Part shown: positions 38,507-48,245 of the stretch, one piece after another | How positions within the stretch are numbered: the first letter of the stretch is position 1 | Layout of the letters: each line of letters begins with the position of its first letter | NCBI RefSeq assembly: GCF_020181655.1 | Contig: NZ_CP084032.1 | Coordinates: 3,658,001 to 3,722,000 of the forward strand | Length of the DNA stretch: 64,000 nt | Source of the DNA: Pectobacterium colocasium | Lineage (GTDB): Bacteria; Pseudomonadota; Gammaproteobacteria; Enterobacterales; Enterobacteriaceae | Direction: 5' to 3' | The notes under the pieces: model-generated | Database searches by the model: none | Told to the model about the DNA's origin: nothing | Seen by the model: only the letters and a program-made list of their open reading frames with translations | Translations under genes and position numbers: made by a program

Positions 38507-40041
38507 ACTCCTACCTCTCCTGATTTTTCATTGTTAATTTTTTCACACTGTCGGATAACCTCTGCTACGGCATAAATAGTTCGATCCAACACTTCTGTTA
38601 TCCGATCATCACCTGTTATGTTTGCAATACGTACTCTTTCTGCTCTCAATTGATCATAGATTTTCTGGTGTGGTGCATTTAATAACGGTCTGAAGTGCAT
38701 ACACGTATAACAGGGGATAGGAACATTTGCCCAGCAGGAAGAATTCTGCTGGCAACTACCCGTTTTTTCACCATCAAAATCTCTTATATTTTGGGATGGA
38801 TCTTGATGATTATTCTTAACGTCTATCTTCCCCTGAAATATCCCTGAGTATTTAGCCATTTCATCTGATACTGCATTGTCTATTTTCCTAACGTGATCAG
38901 CATTATATTGAACATATATCCCCGTATAGGTTAATGTTGAGTGGTCAAGCAATTCTCCAATCATAATTTCACGATACCCCTCTCTGGCAACTCTTGTCCC
39001 AAGGGTATAACGAAACCTTCTTGAATTAATATTCAATTTCCGCCCCGTTCTTTCAGAAATAACATTCTCTATTTTCACTATATTTTTTACTGTATTAGTA
39101 AACATCGAAACGCTCTCATGCGTTTTATCTGAAACAAAAATGCCACTAATATTTCCAGCTTGAATATACTCCCCGATTTTATCTTCAGATACGAAGAGTG
39201 GAGTCGAATTAATCTCACTTTTTGTTAAATCTCGCCCTATAGCTTCAGATATTATTCCGACAGATAAATTTGCCTGCTCACAAAGAAGATTATATATTTC
39301 ACTCTTTACTCTGAACGATCTAAATTCTTTTCTAAAACCATATCCTTGCTTTATTCTTGGTATATTTATAACATAACTCTTTTCACCATCCTCAGATTCC
39401 GAGCTTATAATATCTTCTAGTTTCATTTGAGATATTTGTAATGGTCTTCGGCCTGTATAGCTGACTAAAAGTGACATCGTTAGCTGGGGCAATGATATAA
39501 GATTTTTTTCATAGGCTCTCATCGCCGCTTCATTAAACCCCTGCAATTCATTATCCGTCAATGGGCCTTGTTCAGGATCTCTCCTTTTGACCACTTCACC
39601 TTTTTTATTACCCGGTATAGTCCAGCTATTAATGATTTCATGAACTTCTTCACTTATCCCATAGTAACCAAGCGAATACCACTTATTAAACAAAACCCTA
39701 ATGTAGGACAAATCATTAATACCTAAACCAGGAGCAACTTTAAATCTCATTACACCCGCTTTATCGACATATTCCTTCCCTGTCTTATTAATAAAAATAC
39801 AAAATGTTCTGTTTAATAACTTCACAAAAGATGGACTGTATTCACAAGCCATATAAGCCATTGTTTTTATATACCCATCCTTTGTTTCATCATTCAATAA
39901 GCTCATTGTACTTTTAATATCTATAGTGTTACCCCTGCTCAGTTCCCACTTGTCATCACTCAAAGAGAAGCAATACCCATCCGTTTTAGCTTGATAAAGC
40001 TCCTTGTCTTCAACTTTCAAAAATATGTTTTTCATATTCAT
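38503..40041 (-). CDS. Tyrosine recombinase 2
   Basis: The 512-residue protein starts at ATG 40041 behind AAGGTGGG. Catalytic segments are SYTGRRPLQISQMKLED, a box-II region NSRRFRYTLGTRVAREG in which the usual first histidine is replaced, LLDHSTLTYTGIYV with the nucleophile tyrosine, and a C-terminal cysteine cluster (SCQQNSSCWANVPIPCYTC). It overlaps recombinase 3 by four bases. It is separated from recombinase 1 by an enterobacterial palindromic repeat. Confidence 0.85.
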   Translation of the reverse strand: MNMKNIFLKVEDKELYQAKTDGYCFSLSDDKWELSRGNTIDIKSTMSLLNDETKDGYIKTMAYMACEYSPSFVKLLNRTFCIFINKTGKEYVDKAGVMRFKVAPGLGINDLSYIRVLFNKWYSLGYYGISEEVHEIINSWTIPGNKKGEVVKRRDPEQGPLTDNELQGFNEAAMRAYEKNLISLPQLTMSLLVSYTGRRPLQISQMKLEDIISSESEDGEKSYVINIPRIKQGYGFRKEFRSFRVKSEIYNLLCEQANLSVGIISEAIGRDLTKSEINSTPLFVSEDKIGEYIQAGNISGIFVSDKTHESVSMFTNTVKNIVKIENVISERTGRKLNINSRRFRYTLGTRVAREGYREIMIGELLDHSTLTYTGIYVQYNADHVRKIDNAVSDEMAKYSGIFQGKIDVKNNHQDPSQNIRDFDGEKTGSCQQNSSCWANVPIPCYTCMHFRPLLNAPHQKIYDQLRAERVRIANITGDDRITEVLDRTIYAVAEVIRQCEKINNEKSGEVGV

Positions 40042-40057
40042 AACCCACCTTATTTTA

Positions 40058-40184
40058 TATACTCGTAATACTTCAAGTTGCATGTGCGTTGGCTACATTC
40101 ACTCACCCGAATCACTTACCTGTGTAAGCTCATCGGGATCCCTTCTCTTGCCGCCTGCCTGAAACTCGAATTATTTGGGGTATA
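40058..40184. repeat. Enterobacterial palindromic intergenic repeat, about 127 bp
   Basis: The unit runs between TATA ends with inverted termini: TACTTCAAGTTGCATG on the left and, on the other strand from the right, CCCCAAATAATTCGAGTTTC. The inner part contains CTTACCTGTGTAAGCTC. I recognise this class of sequence from intergenic spaces of Pectobacterium, Serratia and Yersinia. It has no gene and separates recombinases 1 and 2. Confidence 0.75.
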
Positions 40185-40187
40185 AAT

Positions 40188-41366
40188 TTAATTTTGTAAT
40201 TTAATCGCTATCTCGCCCGCTTTTTTCTCAATAAATCTTTGATTATAAATCCTTGCTGTCCCTGATCCCATTTTCCATCCCATCAGATAAGAGCGTATCT
40301 GCTCTTGCTGCTCTTCATTAATTAAATCCATTTCATCCATCTTTTTTGAAAACCGGTAATTCCAGGTATGCCTGAGCTTATGCCCTGTTAAATTATATAA
40401 ATCGGGACACAGTTTCCTGACCACATTGATGATTTTATGATACGCCTGCATCGATAACGGCAATCCCCTTATAGCACCTGACTTATGAGTAATAAAAAGA
40501 TAGCCTTCCTCTTTCATTAACTTATGCCCTCTTCTCTCTTTTAAAATATAATTATGTATTTCTTTCATTACTACATCTGATAAAGGAATTGTTCTTTCCA
40601 GAGTTTTTACTAATGGCTGTTTTTTTCTTGGATCCGACTTTTCATCAGCCCGTCTTCGTATTGAGATAGTATGGTTACTAAAATTAATGTCTGATATTTT
40701 AATATTAAGTAGCTCTCCAGCTCTGACACCAAGATGATAAAGCATCAAAATAATTAACCTGTTTCTTACCTGAACATCCGATTTAAAAGGATTAAAATCA
40801 GAACCAACTCTTATAACCTCAAAAAGTATATCGAGTTGTTTTTGGTCAAGAGATTTATTGGCCCCCAAACATTTATTTCTATATCGTACCCTTGGGCGTC
40901 TTGCTTTTATATTTCTGATAAAAACATCAACTTTTACCCCATTGTGTTTTACATCTTTCAAAATTAAATTACTTAGCCATTCCAGATAGCGTGCTATAGC
41001 CGTTAATCTTAGATGTTTTGTTCCACTTGATACCAATTGCTGACTGTTATCATATCCTACAACTTTTGACTTCCGTACCTTCCTTTCAATATAATCTCTC
41101 AAGCAATCTATTTCAGCGTTATTAAGAAACATTCCTGAAATTATTCTTCTTTCAATATCAATCTTCTTTTCATCCATAAAGCGATAAAACAAAGCAATGC
41201 CACCAGCATGAAGTTCAATTGTTGAAATTGAATCACTTTTACATCTCAGATTTGTTGTAATATACAAAGATGGATAAAACAAAGGTATTCCGGTTCTTTT
41301 ATCAATGACTGTGCAATACCTTTCCCCATTACTCATTACAAATATATTTGTTACTATATTACTCAT
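40188..41366 (-). CDS. Tyrosine recombinase 1
   Basis: The 392-residue protein starts at ATG 41366 (MSNIVTNIF), with AGGAG five bases upstream; the frame is open 14 codons further. The catalytic residues are complete: R in LGVRAGELLNIKISD, HxxRH in GHKLRHTWNYRF, and Y in GTARIYNQRF. It is first of the trio and would be co-transcribed with the other two unless the palindromic repeat interrupts transcription. Confidence 0.88.
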   Translation of the reverse strand: MSNIVTNIFVMSNGERYCTVIDKRTGIPLFYPSLYITTNLRCKSDSISTIELHAGGIALFYRFMDEKKIDIERRIISGMFLNNAEIDCLRDYIERKVRKSKVVGYDNSQQLVSSGTKHLRLTAIARYLEWLSNLILKDVKHNGVKVDVFIRNIKARRPRVRYRNKCLGANKSLDQKQLDILFEVIRVGSDFNPFKSDVQVRNRLIILMLYHLGVRAGELLNIKISDINFSNHTISIRRRADEKSDPRKKQPLVKTLERTIPLSDVVMKEIHNYILKERRGHKLMKEEGYLFITHKSGAIRGLPLSMQAYHKIINVVRKLCPDLYNLTGHKLRHTWNYRFSKKMDEMDLINEEQQEQIRSYLMGWKMGSGTARIYNQRFIEKKAGEIAIKLQN

Positions 41367-41408
41367 ACACTCTCCTATTATTAAACAACCAACATCAGTA
41401 AGTGTCAT

Positions 41409-41840
41409 TTAATAAAGCATCGTTCCATTTCATATTAAAATAATTTACAAACATAATATAAGTCCGACATATTACATTTTTACCCTGAAAAATATTTGCA
41501 CTAGTTTTTTATAAAAAATGCACTAAGATAAGATAATATAAGGGTTTGTTGTTTTATTATTTACTTTTAAATATTAGGTATATATAAGATGTCTTCTACT
41601 TACCTGATACCCATTAAATTACTTTCAAACCCTTGCCACCACTCATCTCTATAATTTTCACGTAAAGTATTTCGCAATTTAATAATGATTTTCAGCTTTA
41701 TTTTTTACACTTTATTCATTTAGGGAATAATAAAATCTCATACCCCGAATATTATTTAAACAGTTAGCACATGTTAATTAAATGTCAAGCACTGGAATAA
41801 ATTTAAAAGAATAAGTATTAATATAAAATGCAGATATAAA
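41409..41840. other. AT-rich gene-free region upstream of the recombinase trio
   Basis: Very AT-rich, with no frame I would support. It probably contains the promoter of the trio and possibly one end of that mobile unit, but I could not identify a matched end sequence. Confidence 0.4.
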
Positions 41841-41841
41841 A

Positions 41842-41872
41842 AAGGGCTACGCTCTACCGAGACATAGCCCTT
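41842..41872 (-). terminator. Terminator of the P4-type integrase gene
   Basis: An 8-bp stem (AAGGGCTA 41842-41849 with TAGCCCTT 41865-41872) is followed on the minus strand by TTTTTTATA. It begins about 24 bases beyond the integrase stop. Confidence 0.8.
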
Positions 41873-41895
41873 CATTTAATTTATCATCAGTTTTC

Positions 41896-43110
41896 CTACC
41901 TACGCCGATTAAAAACTCTATGCACCACATTGCCCCCTTTCTCAAGGCTTACCATGTAGTCGGCATACCATTGCAGCATCTCGCGCCTGCCATCGAGATA
42001 TTGCGCATGGTTGTAGGTGCCACGGATAGCATTCTTATCAACATGCGCCAGCTGGGTTTCAATCCATGCGGTGTTATAGCCCTGTTCATGAAGAACGGTG
42101 CTCATGGTATGACGGAAGCCGTGACCCGTAACCCGGCCTGTATAGCCAATTCGCTTAAATACCTGATTGATACTGGCTTCGCTCATGGTCTTGCTGGGAT
42201 CATTGCGTCCCGGAAACAGTAAAGTAAATTGCCCCGTCATTGCTCTGATCTGTTCGATAATGGCTAACGCTTGGGTAGATAGCGGGATGATATGAGGACG
42301 GCGCATTTTCATGCGTTCAGCAGAAATTTCCCACAGCGCTTTCTTGGTATCGATTTCTGACCATAACGCACCGCGCAATTCACCTGTTCTCAGGCCGGTA
42401 ATGATCAGCAATCTCGCTGCCAGCACCATCAGTTCACTACCAGAGTAGCCAGCAAGGGCTTTAAAGAAAGCAGGAAGCTCTTCAGTCGTCAGGAACGGAT
42501 AATGTGTAGACTCATGCCCTTGCATGGCACTGGTGAGATCTGGCGCGGGATTATACTCGGCTCTGCCTGTCACGATGGCGTAGCGAAACACTTCGCCGCA
42601 ACGTTGACGCACTTTCTTGGCTTTTTCGGTTGCTCCTCTGTCTTCCATCTTTTTCAGCACGTTTAGCAGTTCCAACGGCTTGATGTCTGCAACAGGGCGT
42701 TGACCAATGAACGGGAAGACGTCTTTGTTGAACGCTTCAAGAATGTCAGAGGCATACCCCGCAGACCATTTCTTCACTTTCATGCTGTGCCATTCAAGTG
42801 CAATTTCTTGAAAGGTGTTTTTGACCTGCGCTTCACGCTCAACTTTTTGTTCTTTTTTCACCTCTAAAGGATCGATACCCCCAGCGATACCCTTTCGAGC
42901 TTCATCACGTTTTGCCCTGGCATCAGCCAAGGACACATCGGGATATACCCCCAGCGCCAATAACTTTTCCTTTCCATCGATGCGATACTTTAAACGCCAG
43001 TAGCGTGACCCGTTGGTTTTAACCAATAAGTAGAGGCCACCACCATCAGCCATCTTATAGGGTTTCTCTTTGGGCTTGGCAGTCTCGACCTGTCTGGCAT
43101 TGAGCTTCAT
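41896..43110 (-). CDS. P4-type tyrosine integrase at tRNA-Thr
   Basis: The 404-residue protein has the N-terminal DUF4102 arm-binding domain (KMADGGGLYLLVKTNGSRYWRLKYR), a core-binding domain and the catalytic domain, with R in ITGLRTGELRGALWSEID, HxxR in GHGFRHTMSTVLHEQ and the tyrosine in IRGTYNHAQY. Length and layout are those of CP4-57/P4-like integrases that use tRNA 3' ends. It lies 175 bases from the 3' end of tRNA-Thr, the normal side for such an island. Confidence 0.94.
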   Translation of the reverse strand: MKLNARQVETAKPKEKPYKMADGGGLYLLVKTNGSRYWRLKYRIDGKEKLLALGVYPDVSLADARAKRDEARKGIAGGIDPLEVKKEQKVEREAQVKNTFQEIALEWHSMKVKKWSAGYASDILEAFNKDVFPFIGQRPVADIKPLELLNVLKKMEDRGATEKAKKVRQRCGEVFRYAIVTGRAEYNPAPDLTSAMQGHESTHYPFLTTEELPAFFKALAGYSGSELMVLAARLLIITGLRTGELRGALWSEIDTKKALWEISAERMKMRRPHIIPLSTQALAIIEQIRAMTGQFTLLFPGRNDPSKTMSEASINQVFKRIGYTGRVTGHGFRHTMSTVLHEQGYNTAWIETQLAHVDKNAIRGTYNHAQYLDGRREMLQWYADYMVSLEKGGNVVHRVFNRRR

Positions 43111-43285
43111 CTGGGGGTATCTCCTTTAGACCGAACAGCGAATACCCCCATTGATACCCCCAACTCACCGTAGATTTCTGTGAACGTGAGTAGACAAGCA
43201 GAGACAATAAGGGCCGTGAAACTGCGTATTATAAGGGTTTAAAGGGTGTTTGAGTAGACTTAGGGAGACGTTAAAATAGGTAGGA

Positions 43286-43361
43286 TGGTGCCGATAATAG
43301 GAGTCGAACCTACGACCTTCGCATTACGAATGCGCTGCTCTACCAACTGAGCTATATCGGC
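43286..43361 (-). tRNA. thrW: tRNA-Thr(CGT), island attachment site
   Basis: A full 76-base cloverleaf with encoded CCA and anticodon CGT (complement of ACG 43326-43328). Its 3' end faces the integrase. In E. coli the same tRNA, next to proA, is the entry site of a cryptic prophage. I found no second copy of the 3' end in the window, so the far attachment site is not located. Confidence 0.95.
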
Positions 43362-43887
43362 TTTGGGATCGTCGTGGCAAGAACCAGACGCGAACTACGG
43401 GGTGACAAATTAGTGATAATGGTACATCAAGTCAAGCGTTTGGCGATCGTCTGCTGGTTTTATCATCATCCTGTTGAAGATGATACGGTTCTGATAATTT
43501 TCCGTACTAATAATACCGCATGCTATAGCTTTTGGGCTTAACGGAGAAGCCAGAATCTGGCTTCTCTATCACCTTGCTTCGGGAGCCGATTCCAGACAGA
43601 TAATATCTGACTATACAAACGCTGCTCATTTTTAAGCAATATATTTCCCAGTAGAGTAGGAACGTTACAATAAAAATAACTTTTTACCTTTATGATAAAA
43701 ATGAAATAAGTCTCAACCAAACGGTCATTTTGTTTTAGGAGAAATCCCTATTCTTTTTATTTATTATTTTGCTCTACTACTGCCAAGGCAATAAGGATGC
43801 TGTCTATACGTTAATGCCAAAATAATATCTCACCATCAAAATATTATTTTCGGCATGACAAGAAAGTACCGTGAGAGGGTGTGAATA
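43362..43887. other. Gene-free region between thrW and the secreted-protein gene
   Basis: No credible gene. A perfect 10-bp hairpin (GAGAAGCCAG 43544-43553 with CTGGCTTCTC 43557-43566) has no clear T-run and could be an orphan terminator. The rest should contain the thrW promoter and the promoter of the plus-strand gene at 43888. Confidence 0.5.
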
Positions 43888-44361
43888 ATGAAGATGAAAA
43901 CACTATTTTTAGGCTTGTTATTGGGTACAAGCTATATCGGTATGGCTGCAGCGGATAGCTTTGCCTCAGCAACCGCCAGTGCTCAGTCGACTCATGATGG
44001 CAAAACTGAGCGCGTAACCAAAACTGAATCATCATCGGGTCAAGGGATCAGTCACGTCAGTGCTAGCGCTCATGCCGGTACTGTGGGTGAACCGCAGAAG
44101 ACAAGCAACAGCGAATCTCACTTCCGGGATAAAACTAATGCCATCAAAGCCGATATAAAGGCAAGAGAATCAGAAAATAAAAGCAGGGAAGAAAAAGTCA
44201 AAGCCGATGTGAAATCCAGAGAAACTGAAGCCAGAAAAGATGCCGAAAAAGGCTGGGCTGATGCCAAAACTAAAGCGGATAATTTTAACAGTCGTGCGGA
44301 AAAACAGGCTCGTGAAACGGCCCGTTCAGTCCACAATGCAGCAGAGAAGCATCAGCATTAA
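43888..44361 (+). CDS. Secreted, highly charged small protein, unknown function
   Basis: The 157-residue protein begins with a clear signal peptide (MKMKTLFLGLLLGTSYIGMA, cleavage probably after AAA or AAADS). A low-complexity Ser/Thr-rich stretch follows, then from about residue 80 a Lys/Glu/Ala-rich helical region with repeated KADIKARESE, KADVKSRETE and KADNFNSRAE units. That pattern fits a long helix in the periplasm. I do not recognise the family. A GAGAGGGTG ribosome-binding region precedes the start. It lies between thrW and proA. Confidence 0.75.
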   Translation: MKMKTLFLGLLLGTSYIGMAAADSFASATASAQSTHDGKTERVTKTESSSGQGISHVSASAHAGTVGEPQKTSNSESHFRDKTNAIKADIKARESENKSREEKVKADVKSRETEARKDAEKGWADAKTKADNFNSRAEKQARETARSVHNAAEKHQH

Positions 44362-44615
44362 TAAATAACGCATTATTGCAGCATAGGAAAAATTACTATT
44401 TATCCTCCGATAGCCAGACAGACTATGTATTTGTGACACGTTACACAAAGCATAGTTTGTTACTATTGGAGGATATTTCTCTAATGTAGTTACTTTATTG
44501 GGTTTCTATTATTGCATTAATTTTTAATTAAAAAAAACCACAAATAAAAGAATCACGGCTGGGGTGAGATGTTTTATTTAAAAAATAGCGAAATAAAAGA
44601 ACGGAGTGAAAATGA

Positions 44616-44644
44616 CGCTGCGCATATCACTTTGCTATGCGCAG
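44616..44644 (-). terminator. Hairpin after proA
   Basis: A perfect 10-bp stem (GCTGCGCATA 44616-44625 with TATGCGCAGC 44635-44644) begins 11 bases beyond the proA stop. On the minus strand GTCATTTTC follows, a weak T-run. It is the likely terminator of proBA. Confidence 0.7.
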
Positions 44645-44655
44645 CCATTAAACGA

Positions 44656-45909
44656 TTAGGCGCGAATCAAATCGTCGCCATAACCAATCCACTTATAGGT
44701 GGTCAGCGCTTCCAACCCCATTGGACCACGCGCATGCAGTTTCTGGGTGCTGACCGCCACTTCAGCCCCCAGACCAAACTGGCCGCCGTCGGTGAAGCGC
44801 GTACTGGCGTTGACATACACCGCTGAAGAATCCACTTCACGCACGAAGCGTTCCGCATTGCTCAAGGAGCGCGTCAGAATCGCATCAGAGTGCTGCGTAC
44901 CATGCTCGCGAATATGGGCAACCGCCGCATCCAGGGAGTCCACCAGCGTGACGTTCAGGTCATTAGAGAGCCATTCATCGTTATAGTTAGCCTCTTCCAC
45001 CGCAACGACGCTTGCCGGGCCACCGGTCAGGTAAGGCATCGCGGAAGGACTGGCATGGAGCGTCACACCTACCGCCGCCATTTTCTTGCTCAATTCAGGC
45101 AGGAAGCGGTCAGCAATATGTTGGTTGACCAACAGCGTTTCCAGGCTGTTGCAGGCGCTAGGACGCTGCACTTTGGCGCTTTCAATCACCGTCAGCGCCT
45201 TGTCGAAATCAATGCTGTCATCCGCATAGATGTGACAAACACCAATTCCACCCGTGATAACCGGAATCGTCGATTGCTCACGGCATAGCTTATGTAAGCC
45301 AGCGCCACCACGAGGAATCAGCATATCCACGTAGCGATCCAACTTCAGCAGTTGGTTAACCAACTCACGATCCGGGCTTTCAATCGCCTGTACTGCGGCA
45401 GCGGGCAGGCCACACTGCGACAGCGCCTGCTGAATCACTTTTACCGTCGCCGCATTGGTGCGGTACGTTTCTTTGCCACCGCGCAGAATCACCGCGTTAC
45501 CGGTTTTCAGGCACAGCGATGCCACATCAATGGTCACATTCGGGCGCGCTTCATAAATCACACCGACCACGCCCAGCGGCACGCGGCGACGTTCCAGCTT
45601 CAGGCCGTTATCAAGCATGCTGCCGTCAATCACCTGCCCTACCGGATCGGTCAGGCGACAGACCTGACGCACATCGCTGGCAATCGCGCTCAGCCGTGCC
45701 GGCGTTAAGAGCAACCGATCCAATAATGCGTCACTCATACCATTTTGGCGCGCATCGGTTAAATCCAGCGCGTTAGCCGCTAGAATCGTCGCACTCTCGG
45801 CTTCCAGCAAATCCGCAATCGTCAGCAGCGCACGATCTTTTTGTGCCGTACTCAAGACCGCCAGCTGATAAGAGGCCGCTTTTGCCGCTTTACCCATTTG
45901 TTCAAGCAT
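44656..45909 (-). CDS. proA: Gamma-glutamyl phosphate reductase
   Basis: ProA reduces glutamyl-5-phosphate to the semialdehyde with NADPH, the second step of proline synthesis. The 417-residue protein has the [15 protein letters not shown] segment ([33 protein letters not shown]) and the catalytic cysteine region [13 protein letters not shown]. Length equals E. coli ProA. It follows proB by ten bases and is next to thrW, as in E. coli. Confidence 0.98.
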   Translation of the reverse strand: MLEQMGKAAKAASYQLAVLSTAQKDRALLTIADLLEAESATILAANALDLTDARQNGMSDALLDRLLLTPARLSAIASDVRQVCRLTDPVGQVIDGSMLDNGLKLERRRVPLGVVGVIYEARPNVTIDVASLCLKTGNAVILRGGKETYRTNAATVKVIQQALSQCGLPAAAVQAIESPDRELVNQLLKLDRYVDMLIPRGGAGLHKLCREQSTIPVITGGIGVCHIYADDSIDFDKALTVIESAKVQRPSACNSLETLLVNQHIADRFLPELSKKMAAVGVTLHASPSAMPYLTGGPASVVAVEEANYNDEWLSNDLNVTLVDSLDAAVAHIREHGTQHSDAILTRSLSNAERFVREVDSSAVYVNASTRFTDGGQFGLGAEVAVSTQKLHARGPMGLEALTTYKWIGYGDDLIRA

Positions 45910-45919
45910 CGCGAACTCC

Positions 45920-47023
45920 TTAATTAATAATCATATCGTCGCGATGGATAGCCACCGGACCATATTCGTAGCCAAGAATCTCGGCAATTTGTTGAGAATG
46001 GTGTCCGGCAATCATACGCAGCGCATCGCTGTTATAGCGCGTCACGGCATGCGCCACATCGCGCCCCGCCAGACTACGCACGCGGATCACTTCACCGCGA
46101 GAGAAATTCCCTTCCACGCTGCGAATGCCCTTCGGCAGCAGCGAACTGCCGCGTTCGAGGATCGCCGAAAGCGCGCCGTCATCAACGGTGATTTCCCCCG
46201 CCGGCGGTGCGCCGAAAATCCAGTGCTTGCGGCTTTCCAGCGGCGCATCCAGCGCATGAAAACGCGTTCCGACGGAGATATCCGCGATCACATCGCCGAT
46301 AACGCCTGGCTTGCTGCCTGCGGCAATCACCACGTCGATACCGGCACGGCAGGCCACATCGGCAGCCTGTAATTTGGTCGACATACCGCCTGTTCCGAGG
46401 CCTGACACGCTGTCCCCCGCAATGCTGCGCAGTGCATCGTTGATGCCGGTCACTTCACGGATCAGCTCTGCATCAGGATTATTGCGCGGATCGGCGGTAA
46501 ACAACCCGGCCTGATCGGTCAACAGCAGCAGCTTATCTGCATCAGCCAGAATCGCCGCCAGCGCAGACAGGTTGTCGTTGTCCCCCACCTTGATCTCGGC
46601 GGTGGCAACGGCGTCGTTTTCATTAATCACTGGAACAATATTGTTATCCAGCAGCGCCCGCATGGTGTCGCGCGCGTTAAGGAAACGTTCACGATCTTCC
46701 ATATCCGCACGCGTCAGCAGCATCTGCCCGACGTGGATGCCGTAGATGGAAAACAGTTGTTCCCACAGTTGAATCAGGCGGCTTTGACCCACGGCGGCCA
46801 GCAGTTGTTTGGTCGCAATCGTGGCCGGGAGTTCGGGGTAACCCAAATGTTCACGCCCGGCGGCAATCGCCCCTGAGGTGACAATAACAATCCGATGCCC
46901 TGCCGCATGTTGCTGTGCGCACTGGCGCACCAGTTCAACAATGTGGGCGCGGTTAAGACGGCGCGAACCGCCGGTTAGCACGCTGGTGCCCAGTTTCACA
47001 ACCAAAGTCTGGCTGCCGCTCAT
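45920..47023 (-). CDS. proB: Glutamate 5-kinase
   Basis: ProB phosphorylates glutamate and is the proline feedback point. ATG 47023 ([19 protein letters not shown]) gives 367 residues, the same as E. coli ProB; the frame is open a little further upstream. The amino-acid kinase domain (1-255) has [10 protein letters not shown] and VINENDAVA, and a C-terminal PUA domain follows ([17 protein letters not shown]). It forms an operon with proA. Confidence 0.98.
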   Translation of the reverse strand: MSGSQTLVVKLGTSVLTGGSRRLNRAHIVELVRQCAQQHAAGHRIVIVTSGAIAAGREHLGYPELPATIATKQLLAAVGQSRLIQLWEQLFSIYGIHVGQMLLTRADMEDRERFLNARDTMRALLDNNIVPVINENDAVATAEIKVGDNDNLSALAAILADADKLLLLTDQAGLFTADPRNNPDAELIREVTGINDALRSIAGDSVSGLGTGGMSTKLQAADVACRAGIDVVIAAGSKPGVIGDVIADISVGTRFHALDAPLESRKHWIFGAPPAGEITVDDGALSAILERGSSLLPKGIRSVEGNFSRGEVIRVRSLAGRDVAHAVTRYNSDALRMIAGHHSQQIAEILGYEYGPVAIHRDDMIIN

Positions 47024-47146
47024 AATTTCTCTGCCGTTGGATGTCAAAAAATAAGAATAAGGAAAACGTTGTAGCAGGACAGACGCGTTATGCCAACAGG
47101 CATAACGCGAAAACCTGCGAATAAATCGGGGATCGTCAGGGAAGCA

Positions 47147-47521
47147 TCACGGTCGTGCGACGAGGGTACAGGCGGGTTCCAGCGAGTGCAGCAGTTTCTC
47201 CAGTCGGACATGGAAAGCCTGTTTAGCATTTTCCACCTGTTCCATCACGGCTTTGTCCTTGATTTTTTCCTCACGCCAGTTGCCCTGTTTATCAAACAAA
47301 CCGTAGTGATAGTCATAGGCAAACGTTTCGCCGGTATCTTCCAGATTCAACCACCAACCCCAGAACTCGCGATTTTCCGGTGCGGGTTTGATGTTGACGC
47401 AAACCGCCAGGCAATCAAAGAAGAACCCAGTATTCTCGCACTGCGCTTCACGGATATAAGGTCCCAGTGCCGTAAAATTTTTCATGAGTCGGCTTTTGGA
47501 GTGTCCACTCGGTAATATCAT
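47147..47521 (-). CDS. crl: Sigma factor-binding protein Crl
   Basis: Crl helps sigma S compete for core polymerase. The 124-residue protein aligns with E. coli Crl from the first residues ([27 protein letters not shown]) through [25 protein letters not shown], which contains the conserved sigma-S-contacting region. The C-terminus is shorter than in E. coli. Its neighbours proB and frsA match E. coli order, with the phoE gene absent between crl and proB. Confidence 0.95.
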   Translation of the reverse strand: MILPSGHSKSRLMKNFTALGPYIREAQCENTGFFFDCLAVCVNIKPAPENREFWGWWLNLEDTGETFAYDYHYGLFDKQGNWREEKIKDKAVMEQVENAKQAFHVRLEKLLHSLEPACTLVARP

Positions 47522-47703
47522 CTACGCTCTCCTTTGGTTGAACCTTCTTTTTAGCAGAGAATGGCAATTTATCAACTACCTGCATGACAACTCACGTCTA
47601 TCCCTCTTTTTCGCGCAGGCTTTCCTGAAAAAGCATTGCCGCCCGACACGGAGTATTCAATACTCTGGTCTCTTCGTTTCCGTTAATTGAGACGTGACAC
47701 CTT

Positions 47704-48039
47704 ATGCCACATTGTATCGCCGAACATTCGTCAAACATTGATGTAAATGCCCTGCTCCCTGCGATCTATCGCGGTGCACTCGAATCTGGCTTGTTTGCCA
47801 GTGACGGCAGTGACATCAAAGTCAGATCCCTTGCTTACGATAGCTACACGACCGGTGGCGAACGAGCCAGTTTCATTCATGTGGTAATCAAGGTGCTTTC
47901 AGGGCGGACGGGAGAGCAGAAAAGTAATCTCTCCAATCTGGTACTTCAGAAGATCGAAGCACTTGGATTGAAGGATCTGTCGGTTACAGTTGAAGTGATT
48001 GATATGGAAAGACTTTACTACGCCAAAAAGATCCTGTGA
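47704..48039 (+). CDS. 5-carboxymethyl-2-hydroxymuconate isomerase-like protein
   Basis: A 111-residue protein of the HpcD/CHMI branch of the tautomerase superfamily. The mature N-terminus would be Pro2 (MPHCIAEHS), the catalytic base of this superfamily, and the rest follows the family (IYRGALESGLFASDGSDIKVRS, GERASFIHVVIKVLSGR). No homoprotocatechuate catabolic genes surround it, so the physiological substrate is uncertain. Confidence 0.85.
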   Translation: MPHCIAEHSSNIDVNALLPAIYRGALESGLFASDGSDIKVRSLAYDSYTTGGERASFIHVVIKVLSGRTGEQKSNLSNLVLQKIEALGLKDLSVTVEVIDMERLYYAKKIL

Positions 48040-48245
48040 TCGACGTAATACTGTTCACTTAAGCGTGGATTTAGGGGGAAACACGGTGATGAGGTTCCCG
48101 CAGGGATACCTCGCACCGTGGTAGCCCCCGGTATCTCGATTCTTAAACGATCGGCATTACTGTGATCGACGGCGATTATCTGGCAGGAACAACGGTCCGT
48201 GTAGCGAAGATTCGCCTGCACAGACCGTGCGTTACAACTGCTCTT

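Noticed and set aside
43286..43310. A second copy of the thrW 3' end as the left attachment site
   Set aside because: Scanning the left side by eye found no matching stretch; only the unrelated tRNA-Arg and tRNA-Ser genes contain similar T-arm sequence.
43538..43720. A 60-codon minus-strand frame upstream of thrW
   Set aside because: It contains a perfect hairpin in its 3' part and has no recognisable features; probably chance.
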